Below, in pieces: positions 46,665 through 54,844 of a stretch of DNA of 64,000 nt. The stretch comes from an uncultured Pseudomonadota bacterium (GTDB taxonomy: Bacteria > Myxococcota_A > Bradymonadia > Bradymonadales > GCA-2716585). How positions within the stretch are numbered: the first letter of the stretch is position 1; each line of letters starts with the position of its first letter. The position numbers and the translations under genes are program-made. The notes beneath the pieces were generated by a model. That model was not told the DNA's origin. It saw nothing but the letters and a program-made list of their open reading frames with translations, and did no database searches. Location: the NCBI GenBank assembly GCA_937123825.1, contig CAKZKQ010000675.1:16876-80875 (forward strand), given 5' to 3'.

Positions 46665-47879
46665 TCAGGCCAATCTTTGGAGGTTGATCAGGTCGGGCGG
46701 CGGCTGGCTGTGGGTGAGTTGACGGGCCAGCCAGCGGGCCGCGATGAAGCTCCAGGCCATGCCGTGGCCGCTGTAGCCGCCTGCGAAGTGGAGTCCCGGG
46801 TGGTCGGGCAGCGCGCCGACCAGCGGGCGATCGTCGGCGGTGTAGCCCAGCGGGCCTGACCAGCGGTGGGTGATCGGGGTGTGGGCGGCGGCGGGCAGGT
46901 GGCGGCGCAGGAAGGTCTCGATGGCCGTTTGCACAGTGTTGTTGAGGGCGTCGGTGGTGCCGACCTCGTTTTGGGGGTCGGTCAGGCGGCAGCCGCCGAT
47001 GACGATGCGCTTGTCGGGGCGCTGGCGCAGGTAGGCCCAGTCTTCGGTGCCATAGCAGAGATCGGGCAGGTGGGCGTCGATGGGGGCGGTGGCCATGGCC
47101 TGGCCTCGGCGCGGGATGATGCGCGCTTGCAGCCAGGGGCGAAGTTCGGGGCCAAAACCGTTGACGGTCAGCGCGACGCGCTCAGCCAGGATGGGGCCAG
47201 CGGTGGTGTGGAGGCGGTGTGCGCCGTGGTGGGGTGTGATGGCGGTGACGGCGGCGCGGCGCAGGGTGAGGGTGTCGGCGCAGTCCTGCAGAAGGGCGGC
47301 GACGGCCTGGGCGGGGTCAAGGGCGCCCTCGTTGGGGACGGTCATGGCGCCCAGAAAGCCCTGAAGCGGCGCCAGCGCGTCGACGGCGGTCTGGGCGACG
47401 GGGAGGTTGGCCTGACGCATGGACTCGGCGGCGTTCTGGAGGTTTTGCCAGCCCTGAGGGGTGCGGGCCAGGGAGTGGGCCCGGCAAGCGCGCAGCGCGC
47501 ATTGTGCGCCGATGGTCTGGAGGGTGTCTTTGAGGTCGCCGAGCGACTGCGCGATCCACTGGCGCAGCACGATGGCGTGCTCAAGGCCGTCCTCGCGGGC
47601 CACGCGCCCAAAGTGGGCCACGGAGCCGACGGTCAAAAAGCCCGCGTTGCGCCCCGAAGCGCCCGCGCAGGGGTGGCGGCGATCGATCAAGATCACCTTC
47701 AGGCCGCTTTGGCGCAGCCACCACGCCAGCGACACCCCCGTGATGCCCGCGCCGACGATGGCCAGATCGCAGCGCTGGAGCGGGCCGCCGTCGGCCTTGA
47801 ATGGTGGCGGCGGGTCCATCCAGATGGGGGTGGTGGTGGCGGAGAGGTTGGTTTTTCTGCTTGTGTGTTCAGGGTTCAT
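46665..47879 (-). CDS. FAD-dependent oxidoreductase (DAO family)
   Basis: 404 residues. CDLAIVGAGITGVSLAWWLRQSGLKVILIDRR is the FAD-binding Rossmann motif near residue 40. GASGRNAGFLTVG follows, and a C-terminal GYTADDRPLVGALPDHPGLHFAGGYSGHGMAWS closes the FAD site, as in glycine/sarcosine-type oxidases. It oxidises a secondary amine or amino acid. ATG at 47879 is the best start; no clear ribosome site. Another in-frame ATG lies at 47819. Not obviously linked to its neighbours. Confidence 0.85.
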   Translation of the reverse strand: MNPEHTSRKTNLSATTTPIWMDPPPPFKADGGPLQRCDLAIVGAGITGVSLAWWLRQSGLKVILIDRRHPCAGASGRNAGFLTVGSVAHFGRVAREDGLEHAIVLRQWIAQSLGDLKDTLQTIGAQCALRACRAHSLARTPQGWQNLQNAAESMRQANLPVAQTAVDALAPLQGFLGAMTVPNEGALDPAQAVAALLQDCADTLTLRRAAVTAITPHHGAHRLHTTAGPILAERVALTVNGFGPELRPWLQARIIPRRGQAMATAPIDAHLPDLCYGTEDWAYLRQRPDKRIVIGGCRLTDPQNEVGTTDALNNTVQTAIETFLRRHLPAAAHTPITHRWSGPLGYTADDRPLVGALPDHPGLHFAGGYSGHGMAWSFIAARWLARQLTHSQPPPDLINLQRLA

Positions 47880-47960
47880 GTGTATAGTGTGTGCTGATGA
47901 TGTTGCATCCACCAGACCCCACCCTTTTGCACCAGGGTCTGCTACGACACCGAGGGTTTC

Positions 47961-48236
47961 ATGTCCACCCATCCATCACAAGCTGAAGTGCGCGAATGGC
48001 GCCGTCGTTTTGGAGTCCAGTGCCAGCAGCGCGCCTGGGAGTTGGCCCAGTTGACCGAACGCAACGAGGCCCAGGAGCGCGAAATGCTCGAATCGGCCCG
48101 CACCGCCGTGCTCTATCTTGAAGAGGTCGGCTCCCCCAGCGAGCTGGCCCGCGCCGAGGCCATCCAGGACCTGGTCGTCTGCCTCCTGCACCCTGCCTCC
48201 GACTCGCCCCAGACCGCCCCTGCACAGGCCGCGTAG
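47961..48236 (+). CDS. Small helical hypothetical protein
   Basis: 91 residues, rich in Ala, Glu, Gln and Arg, with a helical middle ELAQLTERNEAQEREMLESARTAVLYLEE and a short C-terminal tail. A GAGGG ribosome site precedes the ATG. No family recognised. Convergent-side hairpin CCAAGCCC/GGGCTTTGG (about 48299-48323) follows about 60 bases after the stop. Coding status is likely but not certain. Confidence 0.5.
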   Translation: MSTHPSQAEVREWRRRFGVQCQQRAWELAQLTERNEAQEREMLESARTAVLYLEEVGSPSELARAEAIQDLVVCLLHPASDSPQTAPAQAA

Positions 48237-48477
48237 CACCTCCTCTTTTGCGCTCTTTTGCGCGTCACCCACGCTTTTCTTTTGTCGGTTCCAAATGCAC
48301 CAAGCCCGAACATCAGGGCTTTGGTCCCCCACTTTTGTGTCCGCCTCCGCGCGCTGGTATCTCTGAAGGGCAAGCCAGCGCATCGGCGGTTTGGGAAAGG
48401 GGTTGTGGAGCCGTGATGCGAGCAATGTGCTGCCGTTGGCCACATTTTGGGGCGGTTTCGCCACGGTCGGTGACTTT

Positions 48478-48639
48478 ATACCAAGATGCAGACGTCCGAC
48501 TTACTTTGTGACGGCCCTAACGGCGCCAGCAAACACGGAACTCACTCGCGGTGGCGCTGCCACAGCTTCGCTCGTCCCAAGGCTGCTGCCATCCGTGATT
48601 GCTCGCCACAAAGCAAGCCTTTCGTCTCCATTTTGGTAT
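48478..48639. mobile_element. 162-bp ATACC...GGTAT inverted-repeat element (MITE-like), longest copy
   Basis: ATACCAAGATGCAGACG at the left and CGTCTCCATTTTGGTAT at the right pair at 15 of 17 positions. There is no coding frame. The left interior (GACGTCCGACTTA) matches the copy at 7248-7301, and the right interior (ATTGCTCGCC...CTTTCGTCT) matches 9340-9382. The remainder of the gene-free 48237-48817 shows no gene. Confidence 0.65.
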
Positions 48640-48817
48640 TGCCCGGGTTTCATCCACAAAATCAGCGGCGCTCAAGGCCTGTCCGCGCGGTCAAACCGTG
48701 TGCCCTTGGGCAATGGGTCCCACAATCTGCTGTCTTCTTTTCTTTTTTGAATGTTCTGCGAAAAAAGGGACACTTGAGGCTGGCAACACTCTGCCTGTCT
48801 GAGCGTACGGGAGCTTC

Positions 48818-49471
48818 ATGGGCCACTTTCTGGACATCGATGCCTGGAAGAGGCGCGCGCAGTTTGAGTTTTTTCAGACCTACCAGCGCCCTTTCTTTAA
48901 CATTTGCGCCGAGGTCGACGTCACCGATGCGTTGAACCACTGCCGTCAGCACGATCACTCGTTCTTTCTGGCGTCGTGGTTCTTGTGCACCCAGGCCGCC
49001 AACGACGTCGAGCCCTTTCGCTACCGGCTGCGCGGGGACAAGGTCTGGGTCCACGACCAGATCAGCGTCGGCACCACGGTGCTTAACCCCGATGAGACCT
49101 TCAGCTTCTGCTATCTGCCGGTGGCCATGGATTTTGCTTCGTTTGCCCGCGACGGGCTCGCCGCGGTCAACGCCACCAAGGAAGGCCGGGGGCTGGAGCC
49201 GCTCGAAGCGCGCGACGACCTCATCTACGGCTCTGTGCTGCCATGGCTGCGCTTTACCAGCGTCTCCCACGCCCAGCGCGACAAGGCCGGTGAGTCCGTC
49301 CCCAAGATCGTCTTTGGGCGGCACACCAAGGTGGGGGATCGCGTCATGATGCCCGTGTCGGTCGAGGTGCACCATGCGCTGATGGATGGGCTGCACGTGT
49401 CGCGTTTTTTTGGGCGCTTTGAAGAATATCTGGCTCAAGCCGCCGAGCGTCTGGGGGAGGGGAAGGCATGA
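48818..49471 (+). CDS. Chloramphenicol acetyltransferase-like enzyme
   Basis: 217 residues, the family length. The catalytic motif VEVHHALMDGLHVSRFFGRF corresponds to HHxxxDGxH of type A CAT trimers. RPFFNICAEVDVT and FRYRLRGDKVWVHDQISVGTTVLNPDETFSFCYLP match the family beta-sheet. The fold is also used by non-resistance acyltransferases, so resistance activity is not established. GGGAG precedes the ATG. The last bases overlap the start of a lipoprotein gene (ATGA). Confidence 0.85.
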   Translation: MGHFLDIDAWKRRAQFEFFQTYQRPFFNICAEVDVTDALNHCRQHDHSFFLASWFLCTQAANDVEPFRYRLRGDKVWVHDQISVGTTVLNPDETFSFCYLPVAMDFASFARDGLAAVNATKEGRGLEPLEARDDLIYGSVLPWLRFTSVSHAQRDKAGESVPKIVFGRHTKVGDRVMMPVSVEVHHALMDGLHVSRFFGRFEEYLAQAAERLGEGKA

Positions 49472-49947
49472 AGACCAAGACTCAAAAGCTGGCCGTGTTG
49501 TTGTGCGCGGCGGCGTTCTTGACGACGCTTTTGGCGGCCTGCGCAGGCAACCAGCACAAGGCGCTGCGTCAGTCGCCCTGGTATGCCCAGCATCAGGCCT
49601 GGATCGAGCAGGCCATTGAAGAGGGCGACGGCAAGCCCTCACACTGCGCCTTTGGTTACAACCGGGGGGTCTGGGTGGCCGACATTGTGGATGTTCACCA
49701 CGCCGATTTGGCCGACGGCGGCGTGGCCAAGCCCATCCACATCAAAGATCCAGTGGCCCTCAAGACCGAGTGCAAGCTGGGAGACAACATGCCCAGCGTC
49801 TTTTACTTCTTTGGCGCCGAACAATTCCCCAAAGGCCTGCCCGTGGTCGGCCAGCGCTGGGCATTTGCGGCCAGCGCCAACGCCAAAGGCCTCTGGAGCA
49901 TCAAAGAGGCCATCCTCTTGCCCGACGGCGAGACCGCTTCACGCTGA
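49468..49947 (+). CDS. Small lipoprotein, unknown function
   Basis: 159 residues. Signal peptide with lipobox LLAAC. The mature domain (WYAQHQAWIEQAIEEGDGKPSHCAFGYNRGVWVADIVDVHH ... GQRWAFAASANAKGLWSIKEAILLPDG) is compact and beta-rich; no family was recognised. Its ATGA start overlaps the CAT-like gene stop, so the two are translationally coupled. Confidence 0.75.
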   Translation: MKTKTQKLAVLLCAAAFLTTLLAACAGNQHKALRQSPWYAQHQAWIEQAIEEGDGKPSHCAFGYNRGVWVADIVDVHHADLADGGVAKPIHIKDPVALKTECKLGDNMPSVFYFFGAEQFPKGLPVVGQRWAFAASANAKGLWSIKEAILLPDGETASR

Positions 49948-50011
49948 AATGTGGCTCCAATCGGTTTGAGCGCCCTGCGTGGTAAAACCCGGCCCCCTAC
50001 CCAACGCAATC

Positions 50012-51256
50012 TTATCGCCGCTTGCTCTTTTTGAGCCGCTTGTTGTGGATCTCATCGACCCATACCCACCCAAACGCGCCATCGCCGACGGTGACAGAGA
50101 TGACGTCGCCTTGTGAGAGGTCGTAGTATAGGTCGGAGCTGATGCGGAACTTGCCGTCGGGCCCAACCCGCGGTCCTGGGTCAAGACGGACGTAGTAGTT
50201 GGTGGAGTTTTTGCTCTTGGAGTACCAGCGGTTGGTGACCTTGGCGTCGACGACGCGGGTGGGTCCAAAGTCGGCCAGCGCATTGACGCTCTTGGCCAGG
50301 AAGATGCCCGTTGTGGGAGCGCCAAAGCTCATGCTGGCCATAAAGATCAGCAGAGAGACAAAGGAGTTGGAAAAACCGCGCATGACGGCGATCAGCACCG
50401 GCAATGACAGGCCCAGCAGCGCCAGCGCCCCCCAGCCGCCGTGGGTGTACGGGGTCAATTCAAAGGTGTCCCACCAATCGAGCGTGAGCATGGTGACGAA
50501 GAGCATCACAAAGGCCCAGACGATGCTGGCCAGCGCCATCTTCATGGGGCGGCTGGTGGCGCCTTTGTCGGGCAGCTCGACCTGCACCGGGGGCAGGTTG
50601 TCCATGATGTCGGCCACGCACCGGGTGTGGTGGTCAAAGGCAGGGGTGCCGGCCTCTTTCATGGGGTGTTGGACGGTGGCGCGGACCAGCGCGCCACGCT
50701 CAAAGACCGAAACCTGACGGTAGCCGGCTTTGAGCAGCGAGAGGATGGCGCGGCGCGCGGGGATGTTGCCGGTGACGGCGGTGACGATCTCTGCGGGGGC
50801 GTCGGTGTTGATGTAGACCTTGCGGTCAAATTCGACGTCGCCGGTCTGGAACTCGCGGTTGATGCGGATGAACTTGCCCAGCTTGTGGTGAAACTTCTCG
50901 TTGATGAAGTCGATGGCCGGCGGATACTTGCTCAGCAGCGGCCTGGCCCGGGTCCGGTCGCTCTGGGTCAGGGGTGTGAAGCTGGCCGGATAGCGGTCGT
51001 CGCCCGGCACGCTGCCACGGATGGTGAAGTGGGCGTGTTTGCCGCTGACCTGGGTGACGGTCATCTTGTAGGAGCCCTCATCAACGGTCATGTTGTTGCC
51101 GTTGATGTTGGTGGCTTTGCGGCGCTCGGCGATGGTGCCCATCACCTCAGTGTGTTTCTTCTGGGTGGTGATGGCTTTGTAGACGATGTAGCCGATCAGA
51201 ACGACGAATCCACCCAGAATGCACAAGACACTCCCGACGATGATCGCTGTTGGCAT
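50012..51256 (-). CDS. Membrane protein of a local paralogous family
   Basis: 414 residues. An N-terminal membrane helix (IIVGSVLCILGGFVVLIGYIV), then a cytoplasmic or periplasmic domain of about 210 residues. Two to three further helices follow near residues 265-350, then a C-terminal beta domain (RVGPDGKFRISSDLYYDLSQGDVISVTV) resembling an SH3/OB-like barrel. The first domain is shared with the next gene upstream: VPGDDRYPASFTPL, FQTGDVEFDRKV and RRAILSLLKAGYRQVSVFE. ATG with GGGAGAG upstream. No known domain. Confidence 0.72.
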   Translation of the reverse strand: MPTAIIVGSVLCILGGFVVLIGYIVYKAITTQKKHTEVMGTIAERRKATNINGNNMTVDEGSYKMTVTQVSGKHAHFTIRGSVPGDDRYPASFTPLTQSDRTRARPLLSKYPPAIDFINEKFHHKLGKFIRINREFQTGDVEFDRKVYINTDAPAEIVTAVTGNIPARRAILSLLKAGYRQVSVFERGALVRATVQHPMKEAGTPAFDHHTRCVADIMDNLPPVQVELPDKGATSRPMKMALASIVWAFVMLFVTMLTLDWWDTFELTPYTHGGWGALALLGLSLPVLIAVMRGFSNSFVSLLIFMASMSFGAPTTGIFLAKSVNALADFGPTRVVDAKVTNRWYSKSKNSTNYYVRLDPGPRVGPDGKFRISSDLYYDLSQGDVISVTVGDGAFGWVWVDEIHNKRLKKSKRR

Positions 51257-51374
51257 GCTCTCTCCCTGTTGAGGCCGCTCTGGCCGCGCGGTGCTGGGCG
51301 ATGTGCGCGATGCTGTGCGGTGTAAGTCGCGGAGGATGCTTATCACACGGGTTTGTGCAGTCCCAACCCCCCTG

Positions 51375-52187
51375 TCAATCCCCGCGCTCGATGCTCGCCT
51401 CCATCGGCTGCGCAGCAACCACTTCCTGAGCATCGGCACTGTCAGCGTCTTGGACCAGATTTGAGGGCAGAGTCCATTGCCCAGGTGGCGGTTGATTGTG
51501 GACCTGTCGCTGGTCGCTGATTTGGGGCAGGTGGTCCATGATCACGGCCAGCAAATGGGTGTGGTGGTCCAAAACGGGGCCATCGGACGACGGCACAGGG
51601 TGCATGGAGGTGACCAGGACCGGCGCGTCGTCGTCAAAGATGGTGACTCGCTCATAGCCCGCGTTCAAGAGGGCCATGATGGCGCGCCGGACCTTGGGGT
51701 GGCGCGTCAGAGCGTCAAAGACCTCCCTGGAGCGGCCCGTGGCGCGGACTTTGGCATCAAATTCGGTGTCACCGCTCTGGAAATGGTCGCTTCCGGTTAT
51801 TCGAGCCCACACCTTGCCCGATGATTTTGGGTCTGCGAAGTGCAATGTGGGGCTGGTTTCCCCGGTGTGGATTGGGGCGGCGTCTTGTGCGGCGAGCTTG
51901 AGCGGGTGGAAGGCCTGAGGATATTGGTCGTCGCCGGGCACGGCGGCTTCCAGGGTGAACCTTGGGCCGCGCCCCTCGATGTGGGTGACGGTGACCTGGT
52001 AGGGGCCTTCCTGGATGAGTATGGCTTGATCGTGGAGCGTGTGGCCCTGGCGGCGGTGGGCGGTTTTGCCCAGCACGTTGAAGGTGCCCGAGGTGTCGCG
52101 CGTTTGGAGGTGGATCAGCCATGCCATCAAGGCGGTCAAGACGCCGCAGATGAGCAGAAGGAGGCCAACGATGGACGCTGTGGACAT
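51375..52187 (-). CDS. Shorter paralogue of the 50012-51256 membrane protein
   Basis: 270 residues: an N-terminal membrane helix, then the shared domain with VPGDDQYPQAFHPL, FQSGDTEFDAKV and RRAIMALLNAGYERVTIFDDDAP. It lacks the extra helices and C-terminal barrel of its neighbour. The pair arose by duplication. Gap to its paralogue is 118 bases. Function unknown. Confidence 0.72.
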   Translation of the reverse strand: MSTASIVGLLLLICGVLTALMAWLIHLQTRDTSGTFNVLGKTAHRRQGHTLHDQAILIQEGPYQVTVTHIEGRGPRFTLEAAVPGDDQYPQAFHPLKLAAQDAAPIHTGETSPTLHFADPKSSGKVWARITGSDHFQSGDTEFDAKVRATGRSREVFDALTRHPKVRRAIMALLNAGYERVTIFDDDAPVLVTSMHPVPSSDGPVLDHHTHLLAVIMDHLPQISDQRQVHNQPPPGQWTLPSNLVQDADSADAQEVVAAQPMEASIERGD

Positions 52188-52306
52188 GGGGTTTGTGGCG
52201 GTCGGGTGTTTGCGCGCTGTGGGGGGACGGCGCGCGGGTTGATGCCAAACCTTATCTTGTGGGGTTTGGCATGGGTGGTCAGCTTACGCCAACCCAACCC
52301 TGTGCA

Positions 52307-52876
52307 TCAAAGACCCGTGAACCAGGCGGGTGTGCCGGGGGCGGCGTTGCTTGTGTCGACGGCGTCTTCATCGACCTGTGCGCCCATGTCCACCAGTTTG
52401 CCCATGGTGGTCAGCTCCTGGGGCAGGGTGTCGGCGCTGCGCTCCCACTTGCTGGCGCTGTAGAGGCGGATCTTGCGGTGGCGCACGCCCAACTCCATGC
52501 ACAAATCCAGCTCGCCGGGCGCCTCTTCATCGCACTTCCAGGTCTTGACCTTGAGCTTGATGCGGACATTGTCCTGGAGCGTGGTGATCATCAGGTTGTC
52601 GCCATCGAGCTTGTGCTGGATGCCGTTGACCAGATGGCGGAAGTTGGAGCCGTGGACTGTGGCGCCGTAGGGCGAGTCTTTGGCGGCAAAGAAGACATGG
52701 ACTTTGTCTTTGGGGTTCTTGGGGACGTGGTCGATCCAGGGGCGGCCTTTGAGGTGGGGGGCCGGGGACTGGTCGCCGTCAAAGATGGACGGCCCAAACT
52801 GCAGCCCCAGTCCAAGCACCACCGCCACCACGGCGCCCAGGGTCCAAAGGGACTTGTTGTTGCTCTCCTGCTTCAT
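52307..52876 (-). CDS. Single-helix membrane-anchored protein, unknown
   Basis: 189 residues. One N-terminal helix (LWTLGAVVAVVLGLGLQF) and a soluble domain with KVHVFFAAKDSPYGATVHGSNFRHLVNGIQHKLDGDNLM and two Cys. No family recognised. First of a minus-strand run that continues with the two paralogous membrane proteins. ATG at 52876 chosen; a longer start would add 16 residues of poor quality. Confidence 0.65.
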   Translation of the reverse strand: MKQESNNKSLWTLGAVVAVVLGLGLQFGPSIFDGDQSPAPHLKGRPWIDHVPKNPKDKVHVFFAAKDSPYGATVHGSNFRHLVNGIQHKLDGDNLMITTLQDNVRIKLKVKTWKCDEEAPGELDLCMELGVRHRKIRLYSASKWERSADTLPQELTTMGKLVDMGAQVDEDAVDTSNAAPGTPAWFTGL

Positions 52877-53161
52877 CGCTCTGCGCTCCCATGTCTCTTT
52901 TGGCGCTCTGCATCTGCGCTTCAATATGCCTCAATGTCCTTCTGAAGGGGGTTCGTCAGGCACACAGCGTCCGGCAACACCACCCCATACCTGAAGGTCC
53001 GCTCAGTAACACACCTCTATACGCGCTGGCCCGCTTGCACATTCCGATTTCCAACACTTTGCCGCCCAAGGGCCCGAAAAAAGTCCTTGCCACCGCCAAA
53101 ATATGGCATTAGCTCTATTGTCGGCTCCAAAAGCGGGGCCACAACCAGGAGCAACCAAGCG

Positions 53162-53251
53162 ATGTTCGCGCATTTCAACACCACCACTGGCACTACCACC
53201 ACTACCACCACCCGCAAGGGCAGGTCGGTCAGGTTGTGCTCGCGGTCTTAA
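53162..53251 (+). CDS. Threonine leader peptide (thrL-like attenuator)
   Basis: A 29-codon ORF that opens MFAHFN and then has three Thr codons, one Gly and seven Thr codons in succession, ten Thr in all, mixing ACC and ACT. A Shine-Dalgarno (AGGAG) precedes the ATG by 10 bases. It ends TAA 29 bases before a terminator hairpin (53281-53315) and about 150 bases before a threonyl-tRNA synthetase gene. This is the classic layout of attenuation by charged Thr-tRNA, as in the E. coli thr operon leader. The antiterminator pairing could not be fixed by eye; AGGTT/AACCT (53231-53235 with 53273-53277) is one option. Confidence 0.8.
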   Translation: MFAHFNTTTGTTTTTTTRKGRSVRLCSRS

Positions 53252-53280
53252 CCCACCGATTGAAAAGCGCCAAACCTCGC

Positions 53281-53320
53281 AGGCCTCGCCCGGAAACGGA
53301 CGGGGCCTTTTGCGTTTCTG
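53281..53320 (+). terminator. Attenuator terminator upstream of thrS
   Basis: AGGCCTCGCCCG, loop GAAA, CGGACGGGGCCT with one wobble and one mismatch, followed by TTTTGCGTTT. It lies between the Thr-rich leader and the synthetase start, so its readthrough would control expression. Confidence 0.8.
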
Positions 53321-53401
53321 GAGCGCTCGCCTGCCGTCCGTCAACGGTTCCGTCAACGCACGCAAGACCAAGACACCAGGACACACAGGAGAGCACAGAC
53401 C

Positions 53402-54595
53402 ATGGAAGCCAACGACCACCGCCGCATCGCCCGCGCCCTGCGCCTTTGCCACTTTCAAGACGAAGCCCCCGGCATGGCCTTCTGGCACCCCCGAGGGTTC
53501 CTCCTCTACCGGCTGCTCGAAGACGCCGCCCGGCGCTTGTTGGCCAAAGACGGTTACCAGGAGGTCCGTACGCCGCAAGTGATGCGCATGCCCATCTGGG
53601 CCGCCAGCGGCCACTGGGAGAACTTCCCCGAAGGGATGATGCGCATGGAGGCCGAGCCCTCGCGCCAGGCCGCCCTCAAGCCCGTCAGTTGTCCCGGCCA
53701 CATTCAAATCGTGGCCAACCAGCGCCTGTCCTACCGCGAGCTGCCGCTGCGGCTGGCCGAGTTTGGGCTGGTGCACCGCGACGAGCCCAGCGGCTCGCTC
53801 CACGGGCTGATGCGCTTGAGGCAGTTTACGCAGGACGACGGGCACATCTTCTGTGCCGAGGACCAGATCCTGGCCGAAGTGTCGCGCTTTTGCGCCTCGG
53901 TGGTGTCCTTCTACCGCCACTTTGGCTTTGAAAACGTCCAGGTGGCCCTGGCCTCGCGCCCCGCAGAGCGCTTCGGCGACGACGCGCGCTGGGATCAGGC
54001 CGAGGCCGTGCTGGCGCAGGGCGCCGAGGCCGCCGGGCTCAAGTGGCACCTGCACGAGGGCGAAGGGGCCTTTTATGGACCCAAGCTGGAGTTCAGCCTG
54101 GAGGACAGGGAAGGCCGCAGTTGGCAGTGCGGCACGATCCAACTGGATTTTGTCATGCCCGACCGCTTTGGCCTGGAGTACATCGACGAAGAAGACCAGC
54201 GCCGGGCGCCCGCGCTGCTCCACCGCGCCGTTTACGGCAGCCTGGAGCGCTTCATGGGCATCCTGCTAGAGCACCACGCCGGTCGACTGCCCCTGTGGCT
54301 CTCGCCCGAGCAAATCCGCGTGCTGCCCATCGGTGAAGACCACCAGGACTACGCCCATGAGGTCTCCAAAGCGTTGGTCGCCGCCGGTCTTCGCGCCAGC
54401 GTCGACGCCGGGGCCGACCGCGTGGGCAAACGCGTGGCCGAAGCCCACGAAGCCGCCGTCCCGTTGGTCATCGTCGTGGGAGGCCGAGAGCGCGACGCAC
54501 GCTCCATCAGCGTGCGCCTCGACAACAAGAGCCAGTCCATGAGCCTGGCAGACGGCCTCGACCATCTGGTCAAACTCTGCGCCCCGCCCGCCTGA
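53402..54595 (+). CDS. thrS: Threonyl-tRNA synthetase lacking TGS and editing domains
   Basis: 397 residues against about 640 for bacterial ThrRS. Only the class II catalytic core and anticodon-binding domain are present. Zn-site residues are kept: Cys in KPVSCPGH, His in QDDGHIFC and His in LLHRAVYGS. LHGLMRLRQFTQDD and VLPIGEDHQDYAHEVSKALVAAGLRASVD (anticodon domain start) are typical. N-terminal TGS and the Ser-clearing SAD/N2 domain are absent, so mischarged Ser-tRNA would not be hydrolysed in cis. Similar editing-less second copies in cyanobacteria are expressed under stress. Whether a full-length copy exists elsewhere cannot be told here. Confidence 0.9.
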   Translation: MEANDHRRIARALRLCHFQDEAPGMAFWHPRGFLLYRLLEDAARRLLAKDGYQEVRTPQVMRMPIWAASGHWENFPEGMMRMEAEPSRQAALKPVSCPGHIQIVANQRLSYRELPLRLAEFGLVHRDEPSGSLHGLMRLRQFTQDDGHIFCAEDQILAEVSRFCASVVSFYRHFGFENVQVALASRPAERFGDDARWDQAEAVLAQGAEAAGLKWHLHEGEGAFYGPKLEFSLEDREGRSWQCGTIQLDFVMPDRFGLEYIDEEDQRRAPALLHRAVYGSLERFMGILLEHHAGRLPLWLSPEQIRVLPIGEDHQDYAHEVSKALVAAGLRASVDAGADRVGKRVAEAHEAAVPLVIVVGGRERDARSISVRLDNKSQSMSLADGLDHLVKLCAPPA

Positions 54596-54615
54596 GCGCG
54601 CCAAATCCAGCCTCA

Positions 54616-54773
54616 GGTTCTGTTGAGGTTTGCTCCCGTCGCCGGTGGGCCGACAACGGCCAACATCGCTCCCGACGCCCTCGCGTGTACTTCCAGTACG
54701 CACTCGGTTGTCAAAAGCGATCTTGTCTCGTTCTCGTCACCACCGGGCTCGGTCCACAAACCTCAACAGAACC
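54616..54773. repeat. Structured dispersed repeat, copy 2, with 17-bp terminal inverted repeats
   Basis: GGTTCTGTTGAGGTTTG at 54616-54632 and its exact inverse at 54757-54773 flank a core of about 125 bases. The core, in reverse, matches 37656-37779. The CCGGTGG/CCACCGG pair here replaces CCAGTGG/CCACTGG in copy 1, a compensatory change. It has no open frame with recognisable content. Confidence 0.7.
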
Positions 54774-54780
54774 TAAAACT

Positions 54781-54835
54781 CCCTGAAAAGGGCCTTGTCT
54801 CTGCATCTTGAGCATGAAATAGGGCCCTTTTCGGG
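54781..54835. terminator. Bidirectional terminator between convergent genes
   Basis: CCCTGAAAAGGGCC and GGCCCTTTTCGGG pair around a 28-base loop, between the synthetase (plus) and the WD40 lipoprotein (minus). The long loop makes it weaker than a classic terminator. Confidence 0.45.
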
Positions 54836-54844
54836 CTTTTCAGG

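Noticed and set aside
53017..53217. Minus-strand frame with a run of Val upstream of thrS
   Set aside because: It is the complement of the Thr codon run of the leader peptide.
53101..53401. T-box riboswitch upstream of thrS
   Set aside because: No AGGGTGGNACCGCG-type antiterminator box or Stem I pattern; the Thr-rich ORF explains the leader better.
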